From: Megaustenia siamemsis
Taxonomy: Eukaryota; Mollusca; Gastropoda; Stylommatophora; Ariophantidae
DNA: 64,000 nucleotides
Assembly: GCA_032433765.1 (NCBI GenBank)
Contig: JAVIAB010000156.1
Location: 87,230,269 to 87,294,268, forward strand
Reading direction: 5' to 3'
Shown one piece after another: positions 24,909 to 39,070 of this stretch. The notes beneath the pieces were generated by a model, which worked only from the letters and a program-made list of their open reading frames with translations, was not told where the DNA came from and searched no databases. How positions within the stretch are numbered: position 1 is the first letter of the stretch; each line of letters starts with the position of its first letter. The position numbers and the translations under genes are program-made.

Positions 24909-27900
24909 TTTCTCTTATTACAATACTTCAATAACTTCCTAGTTTCTCTGTTTCTCTTATTACAATACTTCAATAACTGTCTAGTTTCTCTGTTTCTCTT
25001 TTTACAATACTTCAATAACTGTCTAGTTTCTCTTATTACAATACTGAAACAACTGTCTAGTTTCTCTGTTTCTCTTTTTACAATACTTCAATAACTGTCT
25101 AGTTTCTCTGTTTCTCTTATTACAATACTTCAATAACTGTCTAGTTTCTCTGTTTTTCTTATTACAATACTTCAATAACTGTCTATTTTCTCTGTTTTTC
25201 TTTTTACAATACTTTAATAACGGTCTATTCTCTGTTTCTCTTAATACAGTCTTCAATAACTGCGTAGTTTCTCTGTTTCTCTTTTTACAATACTTCAAAA
25301 ACAGTCTAGTTTCTCTGTTTCTCTTTTTACAATACTTCAATAACTGTCTAGTTTCTCTTATTACAATACTGCAACAACTGTCTAGTTTCTCTGTTTCTCT
25401 TAATACAATACTTCAATAACTGTCTAGTTTCTTGTTTTTCTTATTACAATACTTCAATAACTGTCTAGTTTCTCTGTTTTTCTTAATACAATACTTATAA
25501 ACTGTCTAGTTTCTCTGTTTTTCTTATTACAATACTGCAACAACTGTCTAGTTTCTCTGTTTTTCTTATTACAATACTGCAACAACTGTCTAGTTTCTCT
25601 GTTTTTCTTAATACAATACTTCAATAACTGTCTAGTTTCTCTGTTTCTCTTATTACATTACTGCAACAACTGTCTAGTTTCTCTGTTTTTCTTATTACAA
25701 TACTGCAACAACTGTCTAGTTTCTCAGTTTTTCTTAAACAATACTGCAACAACTGTCTAGTTTCTCTGTTTTTCTTATACAATACTTCAATAACTGTCTA
25801 GTTTCTCTGTTTTCTTAATACAATACTGCAACAACTGTCTAGTTTATCTGTTTTTCTTTTTACAATACTGCAACAACTGTCTAGTTTCTCTGTTTCTTTA
25901 ATACAATACTTCAATAACTGTCTAGTTTCTCTGTTTTTCTTAATACAATACTTCAATAACTGTCTAGTTTCTCTGTTTCTCTTTTTACAATACTTCAATA
26001 ACTGTCTAGTTTCTCTGTTTCTCTTTTTACAATACTTCAAAACAGTCTAGTTTCTATGTTTCTCTTTTACAATACTTCAATAACTGTATAGTTTCTCTTA
26101 TTACAATACTGCAACAACTGTCTAGTTTCTCTGTTTCTCTTAATACAATACTTCAATAACTGTCTAGTTTCTCTGTATTTCTTATTACAATACTGCAACA
26201 ACTTCTAGTTTCTCTGTTTTTCTTATTACAATACTGCAACAACTGTCTAGTTTCTCTGTTTTTCTTAATACAATACTGCAACAACTGTCTAGTTTCTCTG
26301 TTTTTCTTATTACAATACTGCAACAACTTTCTAGTTTCTCTGTTTTTCTTAATACAATACTGCAACAACTGTCTAGTTTCTCTGTTTTTCTTATACAATA
26401 CTGCAACAACTTTCTAGTTTCTCTGTTTTCTTATTACAATACTGCAACAACTTTCTAGTTTCTCTGTTTCTCTTATTACAATACTGCAACAACTGTCTAG
26501 TTTTTCTGTTTTTCTTTATACAATACTTATAAACTGTCTAGTTTCTCTGTTTTTCTTATTACAATACTGCAACAACTGTCTAGTTTCTCAGTTTTTCTTA
26601 TTACAATACTGCAACAACTGTCTAGTTTCTCTGTTTTTCTTAATACAATACTTCAATAACTGTCAAGTTTCTCTGTTTCTCTTATTACATTACTGCAACA
26701 ACTGTCTAGTTTCTCTGTTTTTCTTATTACAATACTGCAACAACTGTCTAGTTTCTCTGTTTATCTTATAACAATACTGCAACAACTGTCTAGTTTCTCT
26801 GTTTTTCTTAATACAATACTTCAATAACTGTCTAGTTTCTCTGTTTTTCTTATTACAATACTGAAACAACTGTCTAGTTTCTCTGTTTCTCTTAATGCAA
26901 TACTTCAATAACTGTCTAGTTTCTCAGTTTTTCTTATTACAATACTGCAACAACTGTCTAGTTTCTCTGTTTTTCTTATTACAATACTGCAACAACTGTC
27001 TTGTTTCTCTGTTTCTCTTAATACAATACTTCAATAACTGTCTAGTTTCTCTGTTTTTCTTATTACAATACTGCAACAACTGTCTAGTTTCTCTGTTTCT
27101 TTTATTACAATACTTCGATAACTGTCTAGTTTCTATGTTTCTCTTAATACAATACTTCAATAACTGTCTAGTTTCTGCGTTTCTCTTATTATAATTTTCA
27201 AAAACTGTCTAGTTTCTCTTATTACAATACTGCAACAACTGTCTAGTTTCTCTGTTTCTCTTAATACAATACTTCAATAACTGTCTAGTTTCTCTGTTTT
27301 CTTATTACAATACTACAACAACTGTCTAGTTTCTCTGTTTTCTTAATACAATACTTATAAACTGTCTAGTTTCTCTGTTTTTCTTATTACAATACTGCAA
27401 CAACTGTCTAGTTTCTCAGTTTTTCTTATTACAATACTGCAACAACTGTCTAGTTTCTCTGTTTTTCTTAATACAATACTTCAATAACTGTCAAGTTTCT
27501 CTGTTTCTCTTATTACATTACTGCAACAACTGTCTAGTTTCTCTGTTTTTCTTATTACAATACTGCAACAACTGTCTAGTTTCTCTGTTTTCTTATAACA
27601 ATACTGCAACAACTGTCTAGTTTCTCTGTTTTTCTTAATACAATACTTCAATAACTGTCTAGTTTCTCTGTTTTTCTTAATACAATACTGCAACAACTGT
27701 CTAGTTTATCTGTTTTTCTTTTTACAATACTGAAACAACTGTCTAGTTTCTCTGTTTCGTTTAATACAATACTTCAATAACTGTCTAGTTTCTCTGTTTT
27801 TCTTTTACTATACTTTAATAACGGTCTATTCTCTGTTTCTCTTAATACAGTACTTCAATAACTGCGTAGTTTCTCTGTTTCTCTTTTTACAATACTTCAA

Positions 27901-30900
27901 AAACAGTCTAGTTTCTATGTTTCTCTTTTTACAATACTTCAATAACTGTCTAGTTTCTCTTATTACAATACTGCAACAACTGTCTAGTTTCTCTGTTTCT
28001 CTTAATACAATACTTCAATAACTGTCTAGTTTCTCTGTTTTTCTTATTACAATACTACAACAACTGTCTAGTTTCTCTGTTTCTCTTAATACAATACTTC
28101 AATAACTGTCTAGTTTCTCTGTTTTTCTTATTACAATACTGCAACAACTTTCTAGTTTCTCTGTTTTTCTTATTACAATACTGCAACAACTGTCTAGTTT
28201 CTCTGTTTTTCTTAATACAATACTTATAAACTGTCTAGTTTCTCTGTTTTTCTTATTACAATACTGCAACAACTGTCTAGTTTCTCAGTTTTTCTTATTA
28301 CAATACTGCAACAACTGTCTAGTTTCTCTGTTTTTCTTAATACAATACTTCAATAACTGTCAAGTTTCTCTGTTTCTCTTATTACATTACTGCAACAACT
28401 GTCTAGTTTCTCTGTTTTTCTTATTACAATACTGCAACAACTGTCTAGTTTCTCTGTTTTTCTTATAACAATACTGCAACAACTGTCTAGTTTCTCTGTT
28501 TTTCTTAATACAATACTTCAATAACTGTCTAGTTTCTCTGTTTTTCTTATACAATAATGCAACAACTGTCTAGTTTATCTGTTTTTCTTATTACAATACT
28601 GAAACAACTGTCTAGTTTCTCTGTTTCGTTTAATGCAATACTTCAATAACTGTCTAGTTTCTCTGTTTTTCTTAATACAATAATTCAATAACTGTCTAGT
28701 TTCTCTGTTTCTCTTTTCACAATACTTCAATAAATGTCTAGTTTCTCTTATTACAATACTGCAACAACTGTCTAGTTTCTCTGTTTCTCTTTTTACAATA
28801 CTTCAATAACTGTCTAGTTTCTCTGTTTTTCTTTTACAATACTTTAATAACGGTCTATTCTCTGTTTCTCTTAATACAGTCCTTCAATAACTGCGTAGTT
28901 TCTCTGTTTCTCTTTTTACAATACTTCAAAAACAGTCTAGTTTCTATGTTTCTCTTTTACAATACTTCAATAACTGTATAGTTTCTCTTATTACAATACT
29001 GCAACAACTGTCTAGTTTCTCTGTTTCTCTTAATACAATACTTCAATAACTGTCTAGTTTCTCTGTTTTCTTATTACAATACTGCAACAACTTTCTAGTT
29101 TCTCTGTTTTTCTTATTACAATACTGCAACAACTGTCTAGTTTCTCTGTTTTTCTTAATACAATACTGCAACAACTGTCTAGTTTCTCTGTTTTTCTTAT
29201 TACAATACTGCAACAACTTTCTAGTTTCTCTGTTTTTCTTAATACAATACTGCAACAACTTTCTAGTTTCTCTGTTTTTCTTAATACAATACTGCAACAA
29301 CTTTCTAGTTTCTCTGTTTTTCTTATTACAATACTGCAACAACTTTCTAGTTTCTCTGTTTCTCTTATTACAATACTGCAACAACTGTCTAGTTTTTCTG
29401 TTTTTCTTTATACAATACTTATAAACTGTCTAGTTTCTCTGTTTTTCTTATTACAATACTGCAACAACTGTCTAGTTTCTCAGTTTTCTTATTACAATAC
29501 TGCAACAACTGTCTAGTTTCTCTGTTTTTCTTAATACAATACTTCAATAACTGTCAAGTTTCTCTGTTTCTCTTATTACATTACTGCAACAACTGTCTAG
29601 TTTCTCTGTTTTTCTTATTACAATACTGCAACAACTGTCTAGTTTCTCTGTTTATCTTATAACAATACTGCAACAACTGTCTAGTTTCTCTGTTTTTCTT
29701 AATACAATACTTCAATAACTGTCTAGTTTATCTGTTTTTCTTATTACAATACTGAAACAACTGTCTAGTTTCTCTGTTTCTCTTAATGCAATACTTCAAA
29801 ACTGTCTAGTTTCTCTGTTTTCTTAATACAATACTTCAATAACTGTCTAGTTTCTCTGTTTTTCTTATTACAATACTGCAACAACTGTCTAGTTTCTCTG
29901 TTTCTCTTAATACAATACTTCAATAACTGTCTAGTTTCTCTGTTTTTCTTATTACAATACTGCAACAACTGTCTAGTTTCTCTGTTTCTTTTATTACAAT
30001 ACTTCGATAACTGTCTAGTTTCTATGTTTCTCTTAATACAATACTTCAATAACTGTCTAGTTTCTGTTTCTCTTATTATAATTTTCAAAAACTGTCTAGT
30101 TTCTCTTATTACAATACTGCAACAACTGTCTAGTTTCTCTGTTTCTCTTGTTACAATACTTTAATAACGGTCTATTCTCTGTTTCTCTTAATACAGTCCT
30201 TCAATAACTGCGTAGTTTCTCTGTTTCTCTTTTACAATACTTCAATAACTGTCTAGTTTCTCTGTTTCTCTTTTTACAATTTTTCAATAACTGTCTAGTT
30301 TCTCTTATTACAATACTGCAACAACTGTCTAGTTTCTCTGTTTCTTTTAATACAATACTTTAATAACTGTCTAGTTCTCTGTTTATCTTAATACAGTCTT
30401 TCAATAACTGCGTAGTTTCTCTGTTTCTCTTCTTACAATACTTCAATAACTGCGTAGTTTCTCTGTTTCTCTTTTTACAATACTTCAATAACTGTCTAGT
30501 ATCTCTGTTTCTCTTTTACAATACTTCAATAACTGTCTAGTTTCTCTTATTACAATACTGCAACAACTGTCTAGTTTCTCTGTTTCTCTTTTACAATACT
30601 TATAAACTGTCTAGTTTCTCTGTTTCTTTATTACAATACTGCAACAACTGTCTAGTTTCTCAGTTTTTCTTATTACAATACTGCAACAACTGTCTAGTTT
30701 CTCTGTTTTTCTTAATACAATACTTCAATAACTGTCAAGTTTCTCTGTTTCTCTTATTACATTACTGCAACAACTGTCTAGTTTCTCTGTTTTTCTTATT
30801 ACAATACTGCAACAACTGTCTAGTTTCTCTGTTTATCTTATAACAATACTGCAACAACTGTCTAGTTTCTCTGTTTTTCTTAATACAATACTTCAATAAC

Positions 30901-32122
30901 TGTCTAGTTTATCTGTTTTTCTTATTACAATACTGAAACAACTGTCTAGTTTCTCTGTTTCTCTTAATGCAATACTTCAATAACTGTCTAGTTTCTCTGT
31001 TTTTCTTAATACAATACTTCAATAACTGTCTAGTTTCTCTGTTTTTCTTATTACAATGCTGCAACAACTGTCTTGTTTCTCTGTTTCTCTTAATACAATA
31101 CTTCAATAACTGTCTAGTTTCTCTGTTTTTCTTATTACAATACTGCAACAACTGTCTAGTTTCTCTGTTTCTTTTTACAATACTTCGATAACTGTCTAGT
31201 TTCTATGTTTCTCTTAATACAATACTTCAATAACTGTCTAGTTTCTGCATTTCTCTTATTATAATTTTTCAAAAACTGTCTAGTTTCTCTTATTACAATA
31301 CTGCAACAACTGTCTAGTTTCTCTGTTTCTCTTGTTACAATACTTTAATAACGGTCTATTCTCTGTTTCTCTTAATACAGTCCTTCAATAACTGCGTAGT
31401 TTCTCTGTTTCTCTTTTTACAATACTTCAATAACTGTCTAGTTTCTCTGTTTCTCTTTTTACAATTTTTCAATAACTGTCTAGTTTCTCTTATTACAATA
31501 CTGCAACAACTGTCTAGTTTCTCTGTTTCTTTTGTTACAATACTTTAATAACGGTCTATTCTCTGTTTATCTTAATACAGTCTTTCAATAACTGCGTAGT
31601 TTCTCTGTTTCTCTTCTTACAATACTTCAATAACTGCGTAGTTTCTCTGTTTCTCTTTTTACAATACTTCAATAACTGTCTAGTATCTCTGTTTCTCTTT
31701 TTACAATACTTCAATAACTGTCTAGTTTCTCTTATTACAATACTGCAACAACTGTCTAGTTTCTCTGTTTCTCTTTTTACAATACTTCAATAACTGTCTA
31801 GTTTCTCTGTTTCTTTAATACAATACTTCAATAACTGTCTAGTTTCTCTGTTTTCTTATTACAATATTTCAATAACTGTCTATTTTCTCTTATTACATTA
31901 CCTCAATAACTGCGTAGTTTCTCCGTTTCTCTTATTACAATACTTCAATATCAGCCTAGTTTCTCTGTTTCTCTTATTACAATACTTTAATAACTGCCCA
32001 GTTTCTCCTTTTCCTTTATTACAGTACTTCAATAACTTCCTAGTTTATCCTTTTCTCTTATTACAATGCTTTAATACCTTTCTATTTTCTCTGTTTCTCT
32101 TATTACAATACTTCGATAACTT
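24909..32122 (+). repeat. Anchor-free satellite mosaic between LINE copy 1 and the next L block
   Basis: About 7.2 kb of 42- and 34-bp monomers with no anchor unit. The order resembles the left segment (1-5266), including the GTTTATCTG unit, TTTCGTTTAATAC, the TTTACTATACTTTAATAACGG unit near 27805 (as near 2122) and the TTCTGCG unit. From about 30590 onward it is collinear with about 3730 onward at an offset of about 26860. One-base contractions are common between about 25250 and 30110, for example CTTGTTTTTC and CTTAAACAATAC. No non-satellite sequence is present. Confidence 0.8.
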
Positions 32123-34462
32123 CTAAGTTTCTTTGTTTCTCTTATTACAATGCTTTAAAAACTTCCTAGTTTCTCTGTTTCTCTTATTACAATACTTCAA
32201 TAACTGTCTAGTTTCTCTGTTTCGTTTAATGCAATACTTCAATAACTGTCTAGTTTCTCTGTTTTTCTTAATACAATAATTCAATAACTGTCTAGTTTCT
32301 CTGTTTCTCTTTTTACAATACTTCAATAAATGTCTAGTTTCTCTTATTACAATACTGCAACAACTGTCTAGTTTCTCTGTTTCTCTTTTTACAATACTTC
32401 AATAACTGTCTAGTTTCTCTGTTTTTCCTTTTACAATACTTTAATAACGGTCTATTCTCTGTTTCTCTTAATACAGTCCTTCAATAACTGCGTAGTTTCT
32501 CTGTTTCTCTTTTTACAATACTTCAAAAACAGTCTAGTTTATATGTTTCTCTTTTTACAATACTTCAATAACTGTATAGTTTCTCTTATTACAATACTGC
32601 AACAACTGTCTAGTTTCTCTGTTTCTCTTAATACAATACTTCAATAACTGTCTAGTTTCTCTGTATTTCTTATTACAATACTGCAACAACTTTCTAGTTT
32701 CTCTGTTTTTCTTATTACAATACTGCAACAACTGTCTAGTTTCTCTGTTTTTCTTAATACAATACTGCAACAACTGTCTAGTTTCTCTGTTTTTCTTATT
32801 ACAATACTGCAACAACTTTCTAGTTTCTCTGTTTTTCTTAATACAATACTGCAACAACTTTCTAGTTTCTCTGTTTTTCTTAATACAATACTGCAACAAC
32901 TTTCTAGTTTCTCTGTTTTTCTTATTACAATACTGCAACAACTTTCTAGTTTCTCTGTTTCTCTTATTACAATACTGCAACAACTGTCTAGTTTTTCTGT
33001 TTTTCTTTATACAATACTTATAAACTGTCTAGTTTCTCTGTTTTTCTTATTACAATACTGCAACAACTGTCTAGTTTCTCAGTTTTTCTTATTACAATAC
33101 TGCAACAACTGTCTAGTTTCTCTGTTTTTCTTAATACAATACTTCAATAACTGTCAAGTTTCTCTGTTTCTCTTATTACATTACTGCAACAACTGTCTAG
33201 TTTCTCTGTTTTTCTTATTACAATACTGCAACAACTGTCTAGTTTCTCTGTTTATCTTATAACAATATTGCAACAACTGTCTAGTTTCTCTGTTTTTCTT
33301 AATACAATACTTCAATAACTGTCTAGTTTATCTGTTTTTCTTATTACAATACTGAAACAACTGTCTAGTTTCTCTGTTTCTCTTAATGCAATACTTCAAT
33401 AACTGTCTAGTTTCTCAGTTTTTCTTATTACAATACTGCAACAACTGTCTAGTTTCTCTGTTTTTCTTATTACAATGCTGCAACAACTGTCTTGTTTCTC
33501 TGTTTCTCTTAATACAATACTTCAATAACTGTCTAGTTTCTCTGTTTTTCTTATTACAATACTGCAACAACTGTCTAGTTTCTCTGTTTCTTTTATTACA
33601 ATACTTCGATAACTGTCTAGTTTCTATGTTTCTCTTAATACAATACTTCAATAACTGTCTAGTTTCTGCGTTTCTCTTATTATAATTTTTCAAAAACTGT
33701 CTAGTTTTCTCTTATTACAATACTGCAACAACTGTCTAGTTTCTCTGTTTCTCTTGTTACAATACTTTAATAACGGTCTATTCTCTGTTTCTCTTAATAC
33801 AGTCCTTCAATAACTGCGTAGTTTCTCTGTTTCTCTTTTTACAATACTTCAATAACTGTCTAGTTTCTCTGTTTCTCTTTTTACAATTTTTCAATAACTG
33901 TCTAGTTTCTCTTATTACAATACTGCAACAACTGTCTAGTTTCTCTGTTTCTTTTGTTACAATACTTTAATAACGGTCTATTCTCTGTTTATCTTAATAC
34001 AGTCTTTCAATAACTGCGTAGTTTCTCTGTTTCTCTTCTTACAATACTTCAATAACTGCGTAGTTTCTCTGTTTCTCTTTTTACAATACTTCAATAACTG
34101 TCTAGTATCTCTGTTTCTCTTTTTACAATACTTCAATAACTGTCTAGTTTCTCTTATTACAATACTGCAACAACTGTCTAGTTTCTCTGTTTTTCTTATT
34201 ACAATATTTCAATAACTGTCTATTTTCTCTTATTACATTACCTCAATAACTGCGTAGTTTCTCCGTTTCTCTTATTACAATACTTCAATATCAGCCTAGT
34301 TTCTCTGTTTCTCTTATTACAATACTTTAATAACTGCCCAGTTTCTCCTTTTCCCTTATTACAGTACTTCAATAACTTCCTAGTTTATCCTTTTCTCTTA
34401 TTACAATGCTTTAATACCTTTCTATTTTCTCTGTTTCTCTTATTACAATACTTCGATAACTT
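32123..34462 (+). repeat. Higher-order repeat block L, copy 5 (2340 bp)
   Basis: Collinear with the L block at 5267-7605 at an offset of 26856, with almost no indels. It shares CTGTTTCTTTTATT with that first copy and not the CTGTTTTTTTTATT of copies 2-4. Its closest relative is therefore 26.9 kb away rather than a neighbour. Confidence 0.83.
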
Positions 34463-37400
34463 CTAAGTTTCTTTGTTTCTCTTATTACAATGCTTTAAAA
34501 ACTTCCTAGTTTCTCTGTTTCTCTTATTACAATACTTCAATAACTGTCTAGTTTCTCTGTTTCGTTTAATGCAATACTTCAATAACTGTCTAGTTTCTCT
34601 GTTTTTCTTAATACAATAATTCAATAACTGTCTAGTTTCTCTGTTTCTCTTTTTACAATACTTCAATAAATGTCTAGTTTCTCTTATTACAATACTGCAA
34701 CAACTGTCTAGTTTCTCTGTTTCTCTTTTTACAATACTTCAATAACTGTCTAGTTTCTCTGTTTTTCCTTTTACAATACTTTAATAACGGTCTATTCTCT
34801 GTTTCTCTTAATACAGTCCTTCAATAACTGCGTAGTTTCTCTGTTTCTCTTTTACAATACTTCAAAAACAGTCTAGTTTATGTTTTCTCTTTTTACAATA
34901 CTTCAATAACTGTCTAGTTTCTCTTATTACAATACTGCAACAACTGTCTAGTTTCTCTGTTTCTCTTAATACAATACTTCAATAACTGTCTAGTTTCTCT
35001 GTTTTTCTTATTACAATACTACAACAACTGTCTAGTTTCTCTGTTTCTCTTAATACAATACTTCAATAACTGTCTAGTTTCTCTGTATTTCTTATTACAA
35101 TACTGCAACAACTTTCTAGTTTCTCTGTTTTTCTTATTACAATACTGCAACAACTGTCTAGTTTCTCTGTTTTTCTTAATACAATACTTCAATAACTGTC
35201 TAGTTTCTCTGTTTCTCTTATTACAATACTGCAACAACTGTCTAGTTTCTCTGTTTTTCTTATTACAATACTGCAACAACTGTCTAGTTTCTCTGTTTTT
35301 CTTATAACAATACTGCAACAACTGTCTAGTTTCTCTGTTTTTCTTAATACAATACTTCAATAACTGTCTAGTTTCTCTGTTTTTCTTAATACAATACTGC
35401 AACAACTGTCTAGTTTATCTGTTTTTCTTTTTACAATACTGAAACAACTGTCTAGTTTCTCTGTTTCGTTTAATACAATACTTCAATAACTGTCTAGTTT
35501 CTCTGTTTTTCTTAATACAATAATTCAATAACTGTCTAGTTTCTCTGTTTCTCTTTTACAATACTTCAATAACTGTCTAGTTTCTCTGTTTTTCTTTTAC
35601 AATACTTTAATAACTGTCTATTCTCTGTTTCTCTTAATACAGTACTTCAATAACTGCGTAGTTTTTCTGTTTCTCTTTTTACAATAATTCAAAAACTGTC
35701 TAGTTTCTCTGTTTCTCTTTTTACAATACTTCAATAACTGTCTAGTTTATCTTATTACAATACTGCAACAACTGTCTAGTTTCTCTGTTTTTCTTATTAC
35801 AATACTACAACAACTGTCTAGTTTCTATGTTTCTCTTAATACAATACTTCAATAACTGTCTAGTTTCTCTGTTTTTCTTATTACAATACTGCAACAACTG
35901 TCTAGTTTCTCTGTTTTTCTTATTACAATACTGCAACAACTGTCTAGTTTCTCTGTTTTTCTTAATACAATACTGCAACAACTGTCTAGTTTCTCTGTTT
36001 TTCTTATTACAATACTGCAACAACTTCTAGTTTCTCTGTTTTTCTTAATACAATACTGCAACAACTTTCTAGTTTCTCTGTTTTTCTTAATACAATACTG
36101 CAACAACTTTCTAGTTTCTCTGTTTTCTTATTACAATACTGCAACAACTTTCTAGTTTCTCTGTTTTTCTTATTACAATACTGCAACAACTGTCTAGTTT
36201 CTCTGTTTTTTTTATACAATACTTATAAACTGTCTAGTTTCTCTGTTTTTCTTATTACAATACTGCAACAACTGTCTCGTTTCTCAGTTTTTCTTATTAC
36301 AATACTGCAACAACTGTCTAGTTTCTCTGTTTTTCTTAATACAATACTTCAATAACTGTCAAGTTTCTCTGTTTCTCATATTACATTACTGCAACAACTG
36401 TCTAGTTTCTCTGTTTTTCTTATTACAATACTGCAACAACTGTCTAGTTTCTCTGTTTTTCTTATACAATACTGCAACAACTGTCTAGTTTCTCTGTTTT
36501 TCTTAATACAATACTTCAATAACTGTCTAGTTTCTCTGTTTTTCTTAATACAATACTGCAACAACTTTCTAGTTTATCTGTTTTTCTTATTACAATACTG
36601 AAACAACTGTCTAGTTTCTCTGTTTCTCTTAATACAATACTTCAATAACTGTCTAGTTTCTCTGTTTTTCTTAATAATATACTTCAATAACTGTCTAGTT
36701 TCTCTGTTTTTCTTATTACAATACTGCAACAACTGTCTAGTTTCTCTGTTTCTCTTAATACAATACTTCAATAACTGTCTAGTTTCTCTGTTTTTCTTAT
36801 TACAATACTGCAACAACTGTCTAGTTTCTCTGTTTCTTTTATTACAATACTTCGATAACTGTCTAGTTTCTATGTTTCTCTTAATACAATACTTCAATAA
36901 CTGTCTAGTTTCTGCGTTTCTCTTATTACAATTTTTCAATAACTGTCTAGTTTCTCTTATTACAATACTGCAACAACTGTCTAGTTTCTCTGTTTCTTTT
37001 GTTACAATACTCTAATAACGGTCTATTTCTCTGTTTCTCTTAATACAGTCCTTCAATAACTGCGTAGTTTCTCTGTTTCTCTTTTACAATACTTCAATAA
37101 CTGTCTAGTTTCTCTGTTTCTCTTTTTACAATACTTCAATAACTGTCTAGTTTCTCTTATTACAATACTTCAATAACTGTCTAGTTTCTCTGTTTCTTTT
37201 ATTACAATACTTCGATAACTGTCTAGTTTCTCTGTTTCTCTTAATACAATACTTCAATAACTGTCTAGTTTCTGCGTTTCTCTTATTACAATTTTCAATA
37301 ACTGTCTAGTTTCTCTTATTACAATACTGCAACAACTGTCTAGTTTCTCTGTTTCTCTTGTTACAATACTTTAATAACGGTCTATTCTCTGTTTCTCTTA

Positions 37401-38104
37401 ATACAGTCCTTCAATAACTGCGTAGTTTCCCTGTTTCTCTTTTTACAATACTTCAATAACTGTCTAGTTTCTCTGTTTCTCTTTTTACAATCTTCAATAA
37501 CTGTCTAGTTTCTCTTATTACAATACTGCAACAACTGTCTAGTTTCTCTGTTTCTTTTGTTACAATACTTTTATAACGGTCTATTCTCTGTTTCTCTTAA
37601 TACAGTCTTTCAATAACTGCGTAGTTTCTCTGTTTCTCTTCTTACAATACTTCAATAACTGCGTAGTTTCTCTGTTTCTCTTTTTACAATACTTCAATAA
37701 CTGTCTAGTATCTCTGTTTCTCTTTTTACAATACTTCAATAACTGTCTAGTTTCTCTTATTACAATACTGCAACAACTGTCTAGTTTCTCTGTTTCTCTT
37801 TTTACAATACTTCAATAACTGTCTAGTTTCTCTGTTTTTCTTATTACAATATTTCAATAACTGTCTATTTTCTCTTATTACATTACCTCAATAACTGCGT
37901 AGTTTCTCTGTTTCTCTTATTACAATACTTCAATATCAGCCTAGTTTCTCTGTTTCTCTTATTACAATACTTTAATAACTGCCCAGTTTCTCCTTTTCCT
38001 TATTACAGTACTTCAATAACTTCTAGTTTATCCTTTTCTCTTATTACAATGCTTAATACCTTTCTATTTTCTCTGTTTCTCTTATTACAATACTTCGATA
38101 ACTT
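34463..38104 (+). repeat. Satellite mosaic following L copy 5 (3642 bp)
   Basis: Starts as an S-type block, matching 7606-8330 to about 35186, then departs into a TGCAAC-rich series not seen in the same order elsewhere. It contains unusual singletons such as CTTAATAATATACTTC near 36673, CTCATATTACATTAC near 36378 and TACTTTTATAACGG near 37568. The TTCTGCG unit occurs twice. It ends with the usual ATCAGCCTAG, GCCCAG and CCTTTCTATTTT series before the anchor at 38105. Confidence 0.75.
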
Positions 38105-38421
38105 CTAAGTTTCTTTGTTTCTCTTATTACAATACTTTAAAAACTTCCTAGTTTCTCTGTTTCTCTTATTACAATACTTCAATAACTGTCTAGTTTCTCT
38201 GTTTCTCTTATTACAATACTTCAATAACTATCTAGTTTCTCTGTTTCTCTTATTACAATACTTTAATAACTTCCTAGTTTCTCTGTTTCTCTTATTACAA
38301 TACTGTAATAACTTCCTAGTTTCTCTGTTTCCTTATTACAATACTTCAATAACTGTCTAGTTTCTCTGTTTCTTTTATAACAATACTTCAATAACTGTCT
38401 AGCTCCTCTGTATCTCTTATT

Positions 38422-38773
38422 CTATCTATCTATCTATTGACCTTTCGAGCCGTAGCCGGCCCATAGGGCGTAGACCTATATACTCCTTCTCTTATCAGAA
38501 TTTTTGTTCTAGCAGTTTTCAATTCTTGTAAAGATATTTCATCAAATCTCGCCATTTGTCTCTGTTCTGAGCAAGCAGCTCTATCTCATTGAGGGAGCCG
38601 AATCCTGCTGCTCTTGCCTCTGTCATCAATGTTCTTCTTAGTGTCTCTCTGGGTCTTCCTCTTTTCTTCTTACCTGTTGTTTCCCATATGAGGGCTTGCT
38701 TTGCTATTCGGTTATTATCTCTTCACATCACATGTCCAACATATGACATCGTCTTTTCTTTATTACTGAAGTG
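38422..38773 (-). mobile_element. LINE ORF2 C-terminal fragment, copy 2
   Basis: Standard 352-bp form with the same ends as copy 1. The minus-strand frame is broken between HML and GHVM by the one-base loss (CCAACATATG on the plus strand) and has the shared TGA after GHVM. The left junction is CTGTATCTCTTATT followed by CTATCTAT; the right junction is GAAGTG followed by TTTCTCTTATTAC. The sequence just to its right is scrambled. Confidence 0.85.
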
Positions 38774-38837
38774 TTTCTCTTATTACAATACTTCAATAAC
38801 TGTCTAGTTTCTCTGTTTCTCTTATTACAATACTTCA

Positions 38838-39070
38838 ATAACTAGTTTCTCTGTTTCTCTTAATACAATACTTCAATAACTGTCTAGTTTCTCTGTTTCT
38901 CTTAATGTCTAGTTTCAATACTTCAATAACTGTCTAGTTCAATACTGTCTAGTTTCTCTGTTTCTCTTATTACAATACTTCAATAACTGTCTAATAATAC
39001 TGGTCTAGTTTCTCTGTTTCTCTTTTACAATACTTTAATAACTGTCTAGTTTCTCTTAATAACTGCGTAG
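38838..39070 (+). other. Scrambled satellite patch after LINE copy 2
   Basis: Monomers are broken and rejoined out of register: CAATAACTAGTTTCTC, CTTAATGTCTAGTTTCAATAC, GTCTAGTTCAATACTGTCTAG, GTCTAATAATACTGGTCTAG and TCTCTTAATAACTGCG. The neighbouring array keeps perfect 42/34-bp register, so this is either a true rearrangement breakpoint or a low-quality consensus or gap-fill join. The sequence alone cannot decide. Confidence 0.7.
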
